Notes: generated by a model from the letters alone, not told the origin. Counted from the first letter of the stretch, positions 46,114-57,871 are shown. The stretch is 64,000 nucleotides of DNA from Larix kaempferi (GCA_027924585.1 BSBM01000372.1:5625001-5689000), one strand, 5' to 3'. Made by a program: numbers and translations.

Positions 46114-46539
46114 TTATGAATGTGACAAATTCCAATCTAGGACATAGTTAGCATATGCATCAGGTACATGATTAAAACATCTTGGAACATGAATGTATGT
46201 AATTGAAACAAAATGATGCTCCAAGAGTCTCACCCTTAAGAATCTCCGTAGTAACATAGGTTCTCTCACGCGATACCAACCATTCAACTAAGACACAACC
46301 AGTTGCGAATCCAGGCGGACCTCTAAAGATTGGATTCCATGTGAAATGGAATCTCAAAGTAGTTCGACTATGGCACTGTACTCAGCCACATTGTTGGATG
46401 TAGGACCAAGACATGCACTTCCTGAAGACACAATCTGATGGTCCGGTGAATAAATAGCCCATGCAGCAGAAGCGAGTTGCTACGTATGATGGTTAGCACC
46501 ATCCGCGAAACCCAAGAACATGGAAGATTCTACTGACAT
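46114..46539 (-). pseudogene. Archaeal-type RNase H (aRNH) of element B
   Basis: It starts MSVESSMFLGFADGANHH and keeps NNVAEYSAIVELL (catalytic Glu), RLDSQLVVS (Asp) and PDAYANYVLDW (last Asp), but is cut by stops at Gln/Arg-type positions. Length (about 141 codons) matches A and C. It is a separate frame downstream of integrase. Confidence 0.82.
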
Positions 46540-46649
46540 CTATCAATCAAATAGAAGCAAATCAGCAGACCCGAAAAACCAAAATAAATCTAAACTATGT
46601 ACAGAGAAACTATACAATAGTATACAAAAGTACTAGCTCGAGCTAGAAG

Positions 46650-47819
46650 GTCAAGCGTAATACCACTTGAGGTAGATCCCATTTCTAGGGTTCTTCAAGG
46701 CGTTCCCTTCATAATATTCCAATTTGTAGGCTCCTTTCTCAAGGACATGCCTCACGATGTAAGGACCGTGCCACATGGGGTTAAACTTGCTTGCCCCCAG
46801 AGGTTCTTTAGCCTAGTCATATAAGAGCACCAAGTCACCTTCAGCGTACTACCGGAGACAGATAGAGCTATCATATTGAACCTTGACATGATGCTTATTG
46901 GCATCTATAGCCACGACGGCATCTTGACATTGCTCGTCAAGCTGCTCAAGGTGGATCAAAGGTTGCTCAATATCCGACATATCAGGAAGGAGCTATATGG
47001 CTAGTTTTAACGAAGGGATTTCACATTCAATTGGTAGAATAGATTCCACACAGTGTACTAGATGAAACGGTGAGAACCCGGTGGCAGTCTTAACTGTGGT
47101 TTGATATGCCCACAAAGCAGGATATAACATATTATGCCAGTTGCTCTTTCCCTGTTGGATGGAACGTTGGAGAATGGTTTTTAAAGACTTATTGACTACC
47201 TCAACCTGACCATTCACTTGGGGGTAGTAAGAAGATTAATGTTCTTGATGAAACCCAAGCTTGAGTGACAAATCCGCCATCATCTTGTTCTGAAAGTGAA
47301 TTCCATGGTTAGTGACAATCTCTTTCGGAATACTGAACCGAGTAATAATCTGATTGAATACAAAGTGGGCTGCTGTAGCACCATCAACTTTTACGGTAGG
47401 CATGGCCTCAGCCCATTTGGAAAAGTAGTCCACGGACACAATGATATGGTAATGCCCCCCAGCTGAAGCTGGTTTGCAATCAATGAAATCCACCCCCACT
47501 TGGTGAAGGGACCGACGGTGACGAACGGATGAAGGGGCACTGGATGCCAGTGTACATTCTGAGAAAACACCTGGCAAGGGTGACATCTCTTTATAGCGTT
47601 CATACAATCCTTGAAGATGAAATGCCAAAAGTAACCAGCTCGCATAATGCATTGGGCTATTGCAAGCCTGGATAAGTGACCACCACATGCCCCAGCGTGG
47701 AAATCATTAAGAACACACCCCGCTTCTTCATGAGTCAAACAATGATGGAGGATAGAATCATTTCCTCGACGATACAAAGTGTCGCCGACGATTGTATAAT
47801 CTTTAGTGTGGTGTTTCAC
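46650..47819 (-). pseudogene. Integrase of element B
   Basis: The zinc-binding part, HCLTHEEAGCVLNDFHAGAC ... RCHPCQVFSQN (47,819-47,560), shows the H-H-C-C ligands. The core has GVDFIDCKPASAGGHYHIIV (Asp), VTNHGIHFQNKM (catalytic Asp changed to Asn) and MNGQVEVVNKSL with the Glu (about 47,210). The C-terminal GPY/F-like region lies near 46,670-46,830. There are frameshifts and one stop. Confidence 0.85.
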
Positions 47820-47825
47820 ACGCTG

Positions 47826-48491
47826 TCATTCATCTCGTGAATAGTACGAAGGAAACTTCAAAGTTTGAAGATATACAATAATATCGCCATACCAAGGGTC
47901 CACAGAAGAGATAAGAAATAAGTGTTCATCTACAAAGGAATCTTCAAGGACAATATCCTCATCCAAATGTGGAAGGTCCGACATGAGCTCAGCAAAAACC
48001 AAGGATTTCACCAACTTCGCTGAAGCAAAATCGAGATCAAACTCTTGAAGGATCACAATCCATTTATTATACTTACCCCGTATAAGACATCATGATAGCA
48101 CAAACTGAAATGGATTGATATGCGCTATGATTGTGGTCTTCCTAAGCATGATGTAATGTCGTAACCATTGGACTGCATAAGCAGTCACAAGTGCCAACTT
48201 CTCCACATGAGTGTATCTAAGCTCAACGTCTACTAGATTTCGACTAAGGTAATAGATCACATGCTCCACGAGCACATCATCAACCTGAACTAAGACCATG
48301 CCAATCGTCTCTTGAGATGTGGCCACATAAAGCTGAAAATCTCTTTCAAAGTTCGGTGGACTAAGCAGAGGGGTCGATACCAAGGCTTTCTTCAAAGCGT
48401 CGAAAGACTGTTGGGCTTGCTTATCCCAGATAAACGGTGTTTCTTTCTTCAACAAGCACGCGAAACCTTTGGTAAGACTAGCATAATTCAC
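47826..48491 (-). pseudogene. RNase H of element B
   Basis: The frame 48,491-48,090 (133 residues) contains FDALKKALVSTPLLSPPNFE, then LYVATSQETIGMVLVQ and NLVDVELRYTHVEKLALV, the gypsy RT-linked RNase H. The linker (48,056-47,826) leads to integrase. A stop separates the two. Confidence 0.85.
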
Positions 48492-48695
48492 TACAAAGTG
48501 ACGTAGAAAAGTGGCTCTCCCTTGGAGGCTCTAAAGTTGAAGTAAGTTGAATGGAGGAGGAAACCGAAGTATTGCCTCAGCTTTAAAAGGATCGACTCTA
48601 ATACCCTCTTTTGAAACTATGAAACCTAGAAGGTGACCCATTTTCATGACAAAGATTCACTTATTGGGATTTAACCGAATCTTGTAGCATATGCA

Positions 48696-49877
48696 TCATT
48701 CGAGAATTAAACAGAGTTGCTTGGGGTGGTCCACTCTCTTGCAAGAATGGCCAGCAAGATCATCCAAGTATGCCTCCAATATGCGTTTAAGGTCGTGAAA
48801 GGCGTAGGTCATAGCACGCTGAAAAGTAGCTCTGGCATTTTTAAGGCCGAAGGGAATTTTCCGGTACGCAAATGTACCCCAAGGACAGATAAAAGCAGTC
48901 TTATGTTGATCCTCGAGCTTTATCTGTATCTGGTTATATCCTGAAAAGTCATCCATAAACGAAAAAACTTCACTTCCCGCACAAGCATCCAAGATCTGAT
49001 CTATGAGTGGAGTGGGGAAATTGTCTTTCAGACATGCATGATTCAAGTCTCTAAAATTAGTGCATAGATGGATAGTTCCATGCTTCTTATCCACAGGAAT
49101 AGGATTTGACACCCATTCTGTAAGGGGAACTCGGTAGATAAAACCAGCCTTAAGTAGTTTCTCCACCTCTGCCTTGATTGTGGCTGCCTTTAAAGGGTTC
49201 ACAGCACAAAGGCGTTGTCGAACCGGCTTAGCATTGGGATATGTTATAATCTCATGTTCGACAATGCTGGGGTCTATTCTTGGCATCTCCTCATATGACC
49301 AGGCGAAAGCCTCCCGGAATTCCTTAAACAATTCTGTGTAAATGTGAACCTCCTTAGGAGAGCAATCAACATCGATGTAAATGTTCTCAACCTTTCTGGG
49401 TGTACGAGAAATGTTGATCGATATGGTAGGGGAAATATTAGCCATATTTCCCTTTGCGTAAATCTCATGCGAATCCCAAGGAACCACAGGGTGACCAACC
49501 ATCTCGACAAGATTCGTCCTAAACTCTTCTTGCTCGATAAAATCAAGGTTGGGAAGAAAATAGGAGTGATGATGCATGTCTTCCCAAGGTCTTTCACTAC
49601 CACACATGGCCTCAATAATAGCTTCATTCGAAGGTAAAGTACCATCAAGACAATCGTGCGAACAAGATGAGTTGACTGCCCACACGGGTAGCATAACAGG
49701 ATCTTCTTCTTCTGCCAGTGAAGAGGGGAGATCCGGCTCTGTCGTGGCTTGTTGAATATCTTGATATAAAAGCTCAGCAGCAGACAGTGCCATGGCCATT
49801 CCAACATGCACAATGTCTCCAGACATGGATGGTAAGGTCCATGGATCATTAAAATTAAAAAGTCCAGAATGGTACAT
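48696..49877 (-). pseudogene. Reverse transcriptase of element B (best preserved)
   Basis: The longest open frame of the window, 393 residues. It runs from the protease-RT linker through FRDLNHACLKDNFPTPLIDQ, FSFMDDFSGYNQIQI and PWGTFAYRKIPFGLKNARAT to the catalytic AYLDDLAG, with all RT aspartates present. It then shifts frame near 48,700. The thumb continues in other frames to 48,500. It retains the key residues but is separated from gag and protease by frameshifts. Confidence 0.92.
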
Positions 49878-49995
49878 TATTCAATGGAGGAGGTGCATTA
49901 ACAAAAATGGTTCCAATAAAAGCGACTGGTGCAGCAAAATCAAAAGATCCTATCAATGAGGGGTACAATCCTACACCAATGTTCCCAGTTGCCGG

Positions 49996-50499
49996 CTAAG
50001 AATCTTTGATTTGGGGGACAATAGGTCCTATGGATGCTTTGGAATAGGGACTAACGAAATCTAGTTGGTCGACCATCACAATCTTGCATTCGTGTGGAAA
50101 GAAAATGATTTTGAATAGAGAGGACATGACCGCTCTCATAGCGTAAGTCCAATTCCTACCCAGGAGAAGGTTGTAGTCGATGGGCGCATCAACCACCTCG
50201 ACTTCAATAGGCACGAATTTCCCACCCAAGAGGACAATAAGGGAAGGGATAATACCATGCAGATTAAACGACCGACAGTCGACTGCAGTGAGCATGGTCA
50301 TAGACTTGGATAAGGGAGGAGAGCCAAGAGATTTCCAACAAGATAAAGACATCACTAACGTAGAAGCACCTTTGTCAACCACCGTTATTTTGAATATATT
50401 CTGAAAGGCACTCCACATGCAGTTGAAGGGACACATGGTAAGGTAAGCGAGGTTGGATGACAGTAGTGTCAAACTTGATAACGTTAGGACTTCCCCCAT
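49996..50499 (-). pseudogene. Aspartic protease of element B
   Basis: The active-site block reads VVDKGASTLVMSLSCWKSLG, where A and C have Glu in place of Lys, followed by DYNLLLGRNWTYAMRAV. The catalytic Asp is retained. It overlaps the end of the gag-derived frame by a frameshift (50,375-50,499). Confidence 0.8.
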
Positions 50500-51070
50500 C
50501 CTGAACTCCTAGAGCGCACGAAAGGGAATGCCTTTGAGAAGGACATGCTTGTAAAACCTCAAGAGCCAACACGGCACACGGATTTTGACCCAAATCTTCT
50601 ACAATAGAGTAGTTATGGGCGGCTCGAGCATTGGGATTATGCATAGAGTGCTTGAGAACACCTTTCGGTATCCACGGCATAGCAGTGGGCTTCTCGATAT
50701 GTAAAGAGGTATCATGAGGAATAGGAGGCTCATTCCCCATATTCGGTTGTGGTGCATCATAATCACATTGACGAGTAGCAACACTGACCTCTGATTTAAC
50801 CATATTCACGCATCCAAAGCCACCGACATGGGAAGAAGACTTGGAAGTTTCATTGGTCCCATAACCAGTAGAGGGAGCATTCACAGCCATATTCTGATGA
50901 TGTGGAAGGGGATCTTTCAGCACAATTGGGCTCTGTGCGAGATGCTTCGATGCTTCTTCAATCCAAGGACACAAGTGAGTAAGATGATATTCCCCACAAA
51001 GCCTGAAATGGAATTTCACCTTACGCCGAGTTTTACGGTCCCCACTAGCATTTCCCAATGGAGTCGCCAT
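50375..51070 (-). pseudogene. Gag remnant of element B starting in the primer site
   Basis: A 231-residue open frame has an ATG and first codons (MATPLG) that lie in the LTR end and primer site, because the deletion fused that site to gag. It then covers the zinc-knuckle region, where the first Cys is replaced by Phe (FRLCGEYHLTHLC), and a long Pro/Asn/His-rich spacer up to protease. The capsid part of gag is gone. Confidence 0.75.
51052..51069 (-). promoter_or_regulatory. Primer-binding site of element B, tRNA-Arg type
   Basis: The minus strand reads TGGCGACTCCATTGGGAA right after the LTR. TGGCGACTCC...TGGGGA pairs with the 3' end of plant tRNA-Arg. Confidence 0.8.
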
Positions 51071-51993
51071 TTCTATTATGGAGAAAACTTCCTATGGCTT
51101 GGGGCAGACCACAATAGACAGCTGACTACTAGAAAATTACTCAATTGCCAATGCAATGCTATATAAATGACAATGCTAAGATAATGGAGAAAATACCAAC
51201 CTTCAACCGGATGTTCGAAGTATATGCCTGTTGAGATTTCAACCTCTACACTTGAACCTACAGATTAGCCTCAACAACAAGTACAAGCAAGTGCATATAA
51301 CATATGAAATACATTAGCATAATGAATAGCATGATCCATGATATCATAATCAAATATAACCCAATGTAATTTAACAATATTCTCAACATCAATTGGACGA
51401 GAAAATGAGTATGTCCATTAATGAATAACAAGAAGTACAATATACGACCTCTTTTCGACAACCAATCTGAACAAATAACTGGGTCTCTCCACTTGTGCCT
51501 CCACCACTTCAATCCCCCGTGCGATGGAAAACTCAAACTATGAAAGGATTTTGGTAGGTGAACATAAGGAGTTCACAACAACAAGGATCAATGAGTGTAG
51601 ACTCAAGTCACGGAAAAATCCACTAGAGTTATCTTGCTCTCTCTTTCTCCTCCCTTCCATACACCATAAGAGCTCACTATATAGCCTTCCAAAGGTAAGT
51701 GAATGGACACATCGAGGCGTTTTGGGGTATTTGGAGGGCCAAAGGTCACCCTAAGACCGCTTTTTGGGAGTAAAAAGTAATTTTCTAATGATTTTTACCA
51801 TTTCACTATTACGCACGGGCTATAGTGGAACAGCCTGCATGTACGCTAGCTATAATGGGCAACAAGCGTACAAGAAGAAAAATAGGGAAATTTTTTGTTT
51901 TCTGGAGGACATAAAGTGAATCTGAGTCAGTGAAATGGATCCTGAAGGACAAAGAATGTTGATGCTCACAAGGTGGAAAATTATGTTGTAACA
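51070..51993 (-). mobile_element. 5' LTR of element B
   Basis: It starts TGTTACAACATAATTTTCC at 51,993 and ends CTCCATAATAGAAA at 51,070 (924 bp). The TATA box on the minus strand (TATATAG) is at 51,677-51,683. It matches the C LTR (inverted) along its length. Confidence 0.88.
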
Positions 51994-52238
51994 CCAACTA
52001 ATGATGGATATCCTGTTTTTAATGGCCATGATCTTCAAATTGAGGCCATACTTGAAATTCATGAGGATAAAGGAGAAAGTAGCTAAAGAATCTTTGGAAA
52101 TTTGTACTACAATGAGAGAGAGTATGAATAAAAAACCTAAAGATACAACACAAAATACAATCAGTTTCCTGAATGGTTTGACAGAAGAAGATTTGAAGAT
52201 CATGGCCATTAAAAATCGGATATCCATCATTGGCTTGG
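51994..52238. other. Spacer between head-to-head LTRs with inverted ends
   Basis: The 245 bp begin and end with a 47-48-bp inverted repeat (AATGATGGATATCC ... AATGGCCATGATCTTCAAAT) that differs at only a few positions. The central 150 bp are unique. One + frame across the centre reads as plausible protein (KEKVAKESLEICTTMRESMN), but no family is recognised. It could be a small foldback element or the centre of an inverted duplication. Confidence 0.8.
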
Positions 52239-53161
52239 TGTTACAGCATAATTTTCCACCTTGTGAGAATCAACATTGATTGGCCTTCAAGATCCATTTC
52301 ATTGACCCAGATTCATCATTTTGTCCTCCAAGAACACATTTTTCCCTATTTTTCTTCCTGTATGCTTGTTGTTCCATTATAGCCGGTGTACACACAGGCT
52401 ATTCCACTATAGCCCATGGGTACCAAGTAAAATGGTAAGAATCATTAGAAATTTACTTTTTATTCTCAAAAAGCAGTCTGAGGGTGACCTTTGGCCCTCC
52501 ATATACCCCGAAACGCCTCGATGTGTCCCTTCACTTACCTTTGGAAGGCTATAAATTGAGCTCTTATGGCATATGGAAGAGAGGAGAAAGAGAGAGCAAA
52601 ATAACTCTAGTGGATTTTTGCCATGACTTGAGTCTACACTCATTGATCCTTGTTGTTGTGAATTCCTTATATTCACCTTCCAAACTCCTTTCATAGTTTG
52701 AGTTTGCCATTAAATGGAGGATTGAAGTGGTGGAGGCACAAGTGGAGAGACCCAGTTCTTGGTTCAGATTGGTTTTCGACAAGAGGTCGTATATTGTACT
52801 TGTTATTCATTCATGGAAATACTCATTTTCTCGTCCAATTGATGTTGAGAATATTGTTAAATTACATTGGGTTATATTCGCTTATCATATCATGGATCAT
52901 GTTATTGATTATGCTAATGTTTTTCAAATATTATATGAACTTGCTTGTACTTGTTGTTGAGACTAATCTACAGGTTCAAGTGTAGAGGTTGAAAGCTCAA
53001 CGGGGATCTACTTCGAACATCCAGTTGAAGGTTGGTATTTTCTCCATTATTTTAGCATTATCATTTATATAGCATTGCATTGGGAATTGAGTCATTATCT
53101 GGTAGTCAGTTTTCTGTTGTGGTTTGCCCCAAGCCATAGGAAGTTTTCTCCGTAAGAGAAA
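52239..53161 (+). mobile_element. 5' LTR of element C
   Basis: It starts TGTTACAGCATAATTTTCC and ends just before the primer site at 53,162 (923 bp). The TATA box TATAAAT is at 52,550-52,556. Confidence 0.88.
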
Positions 53162-53179
53162 TGGTGACTCCGCTGGGGA
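53162..53179 (+). promoter_or_regulatory. Primer-binding site of element C, tRNA-Arg type
   Basis: TGGTGACTCCGCTGGGGA differs at two positions from the complement of the plant tRNA-Arg 3' end. Confidence 0.8.
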
Positions 53180-54751
53180 GAACATACATTTTGGGGGATT
53201 TTTCCTTATTTAGAGTTGCTGTGTGTCAAGCTTCTGTGTCATTGATTGGCCGTTGGGATCTACTATAGAAAACAATCTTTTTTCTGGGTTATTGGACTTC
53301 TTGTTTGATTATTTTCCTTTTCCTGTACGCGCATCAGCTTAGCTTTGCTCGCATCTACCCACCTTTGTCTGCACTGTAGCCCGCGTCTACCCGCATTTTT
53401 CCTTTAGATAGTAGTGTACAACTCCGAGTTTGATTGATTTATGGTCTTGGATTGTTGTTGGATTGGTTTTGAGTGTTCCTGCGTCTTAATTGGCCTAATT
53501 CTTGACTGTTCCATGCCCTTTTGTGACCAGAAACTCCTCTTTCTATTTGTTTTGACCCTTGTTGGTTTTTCACCATTTTTTATTTTCTAGCTCATTATGT
53601 TGGTTGAGTCTCATTGTTTGGGTTTTGCTGGGTTGTCTTAGTGATTTGCTCTGCATTTTTTTAACTGAATAGGTAGATTTCTCTTGCATTTTTTCATTTC
53701 ATTATATTGAAAAAATACAAAAACATAGTTTTGCATTTTTCTTTCCATTATAAGAGAAAATACAAAAATATTTGCTTTTCGTACCGCATTTTGCATCTGA
53801 GTGCTTGTGCTTTCATCTAGGATCTGCTTGTGCATTGGAAATTTAAAATAATTGCATTTTATTTCGAATAGTTGGATTGATTATCATTTTAGTGGCATTG
53901 TTTTTATTGATAGATGAGTCTAGTGTTTTTTTATTGTGCATACTATTGAGTCCTATACATCATCAGTTTCACGACCATATCCTTTGAGTAATTACAACCA
54001 TTTAAAATCAATGTTTAATCCTAAAATTGATTCGAATGATTTTTTATTTTATAGGGTACACCAACTAGTATAGGTTTAAAGTCTTGGAATAGATCATTGC
54101 GAGTTCACAATCCAAGACTACTAGAAAAAACATTATGTGTCTGACCAGGGAGTGGTGAAATTCATAATATACATCAATGTTCTCAAGAAGCTCTACTTAG
54201 ACCAGAGTTAAGCATGAGGTCACGGGAGGTTGGTTGCAGAGATAGCCCTCCAATACTGGCTGAATGTGGGAGATATTTCCAAGATTTGTTCGTGTACAAG
54301 GGCTCTTGAGGGATCTGTACCTCTTAATTTTTGGGCCTTGCTACCCTGTCCATACGACAGATCCCACCTACAACCCTTTGGCTGAGCATTGGTTATATTG
54401 TGGTGACCTTAGTTTCCTTACCTAGGTATTACATAGGGCATTCGTAGTGGTTATACTACGGTTGTCCTGAGTCAGATAGGGGTTGGATAGCACAAATTCC
54501 TTTTGTATAGGGATTTGACCATGTGCACGTAGTGAAGTCTGGGAACCCTTATAGCTAATTCTGTTACCTCAAGTTATAGTTTGGGAGTCTTAATCCTCTC
54601 CTAGGTGAGACATACCGGCTGTAGTTTCGGGAGGTCCCTTGAGCCAGTCCTGTTTGTGTGCATTTGGCTGTAGTTTCTTTAGGTGTGTGCTCTTTGATCG
54701 TTAGTTTGGCCATTAGGGGATGCTTTGATTTATTGACGTTTCGGAGGTACC
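53180..54751 (+). other. 5' leader of element C
   Basis: About 1.6 kb between primer site and gag ATG. No conserved frame is seen. It is absent from A and B because of their deletions. Confidence 0.7.
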
Positions 54752-56833
54752 ATGGTGCAAGGTCCAACTCTCCGTCGGTCTCGTCGGTTGGCTCGTTTAA
54801 CGACCACTGAAATTATACGTCGTGTTCATAGGGGATGTCGGAAAGCCCTCTCCGATTCTTTTGATTCTCTTGAAGTGATTTGTGCTAACATTATCACTTC
54901 TTACTCTCGCATGGGAGAAATACCTACGACTCCATTGGCTAGATTCGAGGACGTCTCTACTCCTCCTACTCCTAGAGAGGAATGGGGAGGCGACCCACTC
55001 ATACTAGAGACTCAACCTATTCTATTTGGATCTACTCCACCCGAGGACAACCCATTCGATCCTTCGAATCCACAGAATTTCGTATATGGGATGTTGAATT
55101 TGCATGTTAACACAGGTCCTATGAACGCTACCCCGTTCTCTGATGGTATGCCTACTTACACCACAGTTAACCCATCCACTATGTCTAGTAGTCATGCTAA
55201 CACTAGTCATGGTGTTGGGAACACTGCACCCACTGGGGGCAATACCCTCACTGGGGGCACCACATTTTCTACCTACACACATAATATGGGGACTGGCCGC
55301 ATCCGTTCAAACATTGCATATTTTGGAGGAAGGCCACCTCCTAGGACTACCCCTCCTGGTGGGAACATTGTTCACAATACGACTCACAATCCATAGTACA
55401 ATACACATCCCTCTACACATCAACCCAAGATCACGTTCGCTAATGTTAACAATTCTCCTAATACCGGGAGTGGAAACATACCATATACTTTTACGTCTGC
55501 TCCTGCTACTAGTAATGCTAATGTAGGGGGTGGGAATATACCTAATACTTATGGTCACTACACGACTGTTCCTCCTACTAGTAATGATTATGTGGGGGGT
55601 GGGAACATACCTAACAATTATGGTCATTACAACACAGTTCCCGCTATGAGTAATACTTATATGCCCCATAATTATGGTGGTAACCCTTACTATAATACAG
55701 TCGGTGCTGGCCCTCATTACAACCCACCTCATTACGGTGCTCATAATACATATATACCTGCTTACCCTCACACAGGTTAGATTGGAGGAGGTTATCCGCC
55801 TTATGGCCAGGGTCATGGTTATGGTCCATCTTATCCTTCAGGTCCATACAATCAACCTTTTATGGGAGCTTATAATCAAGCTTTACAACCATAGCTTATG
55901 TTCCTTGCTCGATTGAATCTTTCGGAACTTTCGAAGCTCATGAATGATCCGGTGTGTCATGATCCTAATTGGACTCCAGTCCCTACCAAGCTCCCTTCAG
56001 ACATTCCCAAGTTTGAGGGGAAGAGTGGTGAGAATCCGGGTGATCACGTCACGACTTTTCACCTTTGGTTCTCATCAAACTCATTAAATCACGATTCTGT
56101 TAGTTTGAGACTATTTCAACGCACCCTCACGGGAGCAACCGCGAAGTGGTATGTCAAGTTTCCTGGGGGCACGTACAGGGGTTTCAATGAGATAGACTTG
56201 GTTTTCCTGGATCATTTCCAACTGTCTGTTCGCTATGATACTAGTACTAAACTCTTGTCTACCTTCCGCCACAATAAGGCCACACACATATCTGACAACA
56301 TTCAAGAGTGGCGTCGACGGAAGATTCTATTGAAAGCCAACATTCCTCCAGAGTTTTCGGTGGAATGGTTTCTTAAGTCTTTGCTTCCATACATTTCTAC
56401 GGATGTTTCAATGTCCGGCATTACAACTGAGGAACAAGCTATACTAAAGGTCCAGTAGCTAGATTTACTCTATGCTCAATCTGTCATCCTGTATGACATT
56501 ATACCTAACGCACTGCGATCACGACATAATCCCAAGCCAGTTCCTGGACCACATGCCGATGGCATTGTTGGATCTGCAAGTACTCAACCCTTAGATTTGG
56601 TTGCTAATCAAATGCAAAATTTTTCACTTAACCAATCTTCTCTCGGACAGGTTCACACCTTGTCCACTTCCACCTCACCATCCGATGTACATGCTATGCA
56701 ATCGTCGAACACATTGGGTAATCAACAACCTTGTTGTGAGAAGAAGGGGAAAAATAATCATAAGGGGAGAAATAATCGTAATGGTAGGAATAATGGGAAT
56801 AATGGTAGTAATCGTAATACTCCTCGGAAATAG
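54752..56833 (+). pseudogene. Gag of element C
   Basis: One frame of about 693 codons starts MVQGPTLRRSRRLARL and has internal TAG stops at 55,394, 55,778, 55,892 and 56,456, and no frameshift. The N-terminal part is basic. Three diverged 20-23-residue repeats (GGGNIPNTYGHY...) lie at about 55,465-55,655. The retrotransposon gag/capsid domain (KFEGKSGENPGDHVTTFHLW to SRNSL-like helices, about 56,010-56,450) has GATAKWYVKFP. A basic Asn/Gly/Lys-rich tail ends PRK. All four stops are TAG, consistent with CAG-to-TAG (or TGG-to-TAG) changes. Confidence 0.85.
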
Positions 56834-56839
56834 AATTCC

Positions 56840-57838
56840 AACCCTCCTCGGGATGGCGAAAAATGTTGGTGGGGACTGTAAACCTAGGCGTAAAGTGAAA
56901 TTCCCTTGCAAGCTTTGTGGGGAAGATCATCTTACTCACTTGTGTCCTCAGATTGAAGAAGCATCAAAGCATCTTGCACAGAGCCCATATGTGCTGAAAG
57001 ATCCCTTTCCACGTCATCAGAATATGGCTTCGAATGCTCCCGCTACTAGTTATGGGACCAATCAAACTCCCACATCTTCTTCCCATGTCGATGCCTTTGG
57101 ATGCATGAATATGGTTAAATAATAGGTTAGTGTTGCTACTCGTCAACGTGATTATGATGCACCACAACCGAATATGGGGAATGAACCTCCTGATACCTCT
57201 TTGCATATCCAGAAGCCCACTTATATGCCGCAAATACTGAAAGGTGTTCTCAAGCGCTCTATGCATAATCCCAATGCTCGAGCCGCCCAAAACTACTCTA
57301 TTGTAGAAGATTTAGGTCAAACTCCATGTGCCATGTTGGCTCTTGAGGTTTAATAGGTGTGTCCTTCTCAAAGGCCTGCCCTTTTGTGCGCTTTAGGAGT
57401 TTGGGATGGGGAATTCCTAACATTATCAAGTTTGACATTACTGACATTCAACCTCGCTTACCTTACTATGTGGCTTTTCGAGTCCATGTGGACTGCATGC
57501 AGAATATCGTCAAAAGAATAGTGGTTGACGAAGGTGCTTCTATGTCAGTAATGTCTTTATCTTGTTGGAAAGATCTTGTCTCTCCTCCCTTATCCAAGTC
57601 TATGACCATGCTCATAGCATTCGACGGTCAGTTGTTTAAGCTGCATGGTATTCTCCCTTCCCTTGTTGTCCACTTGGGTGGGAAATTAGTTCCTATTGAA
57701 GTTGAGGTGGTTGATGCGCCCATCGACTACAACCTTCTCTTGAGTAGGAATTGTGTTTACGCTATGAGATTGGTCGTGTCCTCTGTATTCAAAATTATTT
57801 GCTTTCCACACGAAGGAAAGATTATGACAATCGACTAG
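56840..57838 (+). pseudogene. Zinc knuckle, spacer and aspartic protease of element C
   Basis: The first frame has the knuckle CKLCGEDHLTHLC (C-x2-C-x3-H-x4-C, one residue shorter than usual), then a Pro/Asn-rich spacer with stops. After a frameshift the protease frame (57,359-57,838) has VVDEGASMSVMSLSCWK and DYNLLLSRNCVYAMR. The protease frame is open for 159 codons. Confidence 0.82.
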
Positions 57839-57871
57839 CTCGATTTCGTTAGTCCCTATTCCATAGCATCC

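Larger units (their letters stand above)
41437..51993 (-). mobile_element. Element B: Tat-type Ty3/gypsy retrotransposon, gag-deleted
   Basis: On the minus strand: 5' LTR (51,070-51,993), tRNA-Arg primer site (51,052-51,069), zinc-knuckle part of gag, protease, RT-RNase H, integrase, archaeal-type RNase H, antisense PMD gene, 3' region, polypurine tract and the LTR shared with A. It has the best-preserved RT of the three. Leader and N-terminal gag (about 3.7 kb relative to C) are missing. Confidence 0.87.

Noticed and set aside
49274-49849. 191-codon frame overlapping the B reverse transcriptase
   Set aside because: It is a shadow of the true RT frame, which carries the catalytic motifs.
52698-52985. 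Hydrophobic open frames with the same ..GGLKWWRHKWRD.. start at four places (31,705, 41,885, 51,536 and 52,698)
   Set aside because: They are the U5 part of the four LTRs of elements A-C. Conservation of the frame follows from DNA homology, and termini and stops differ.
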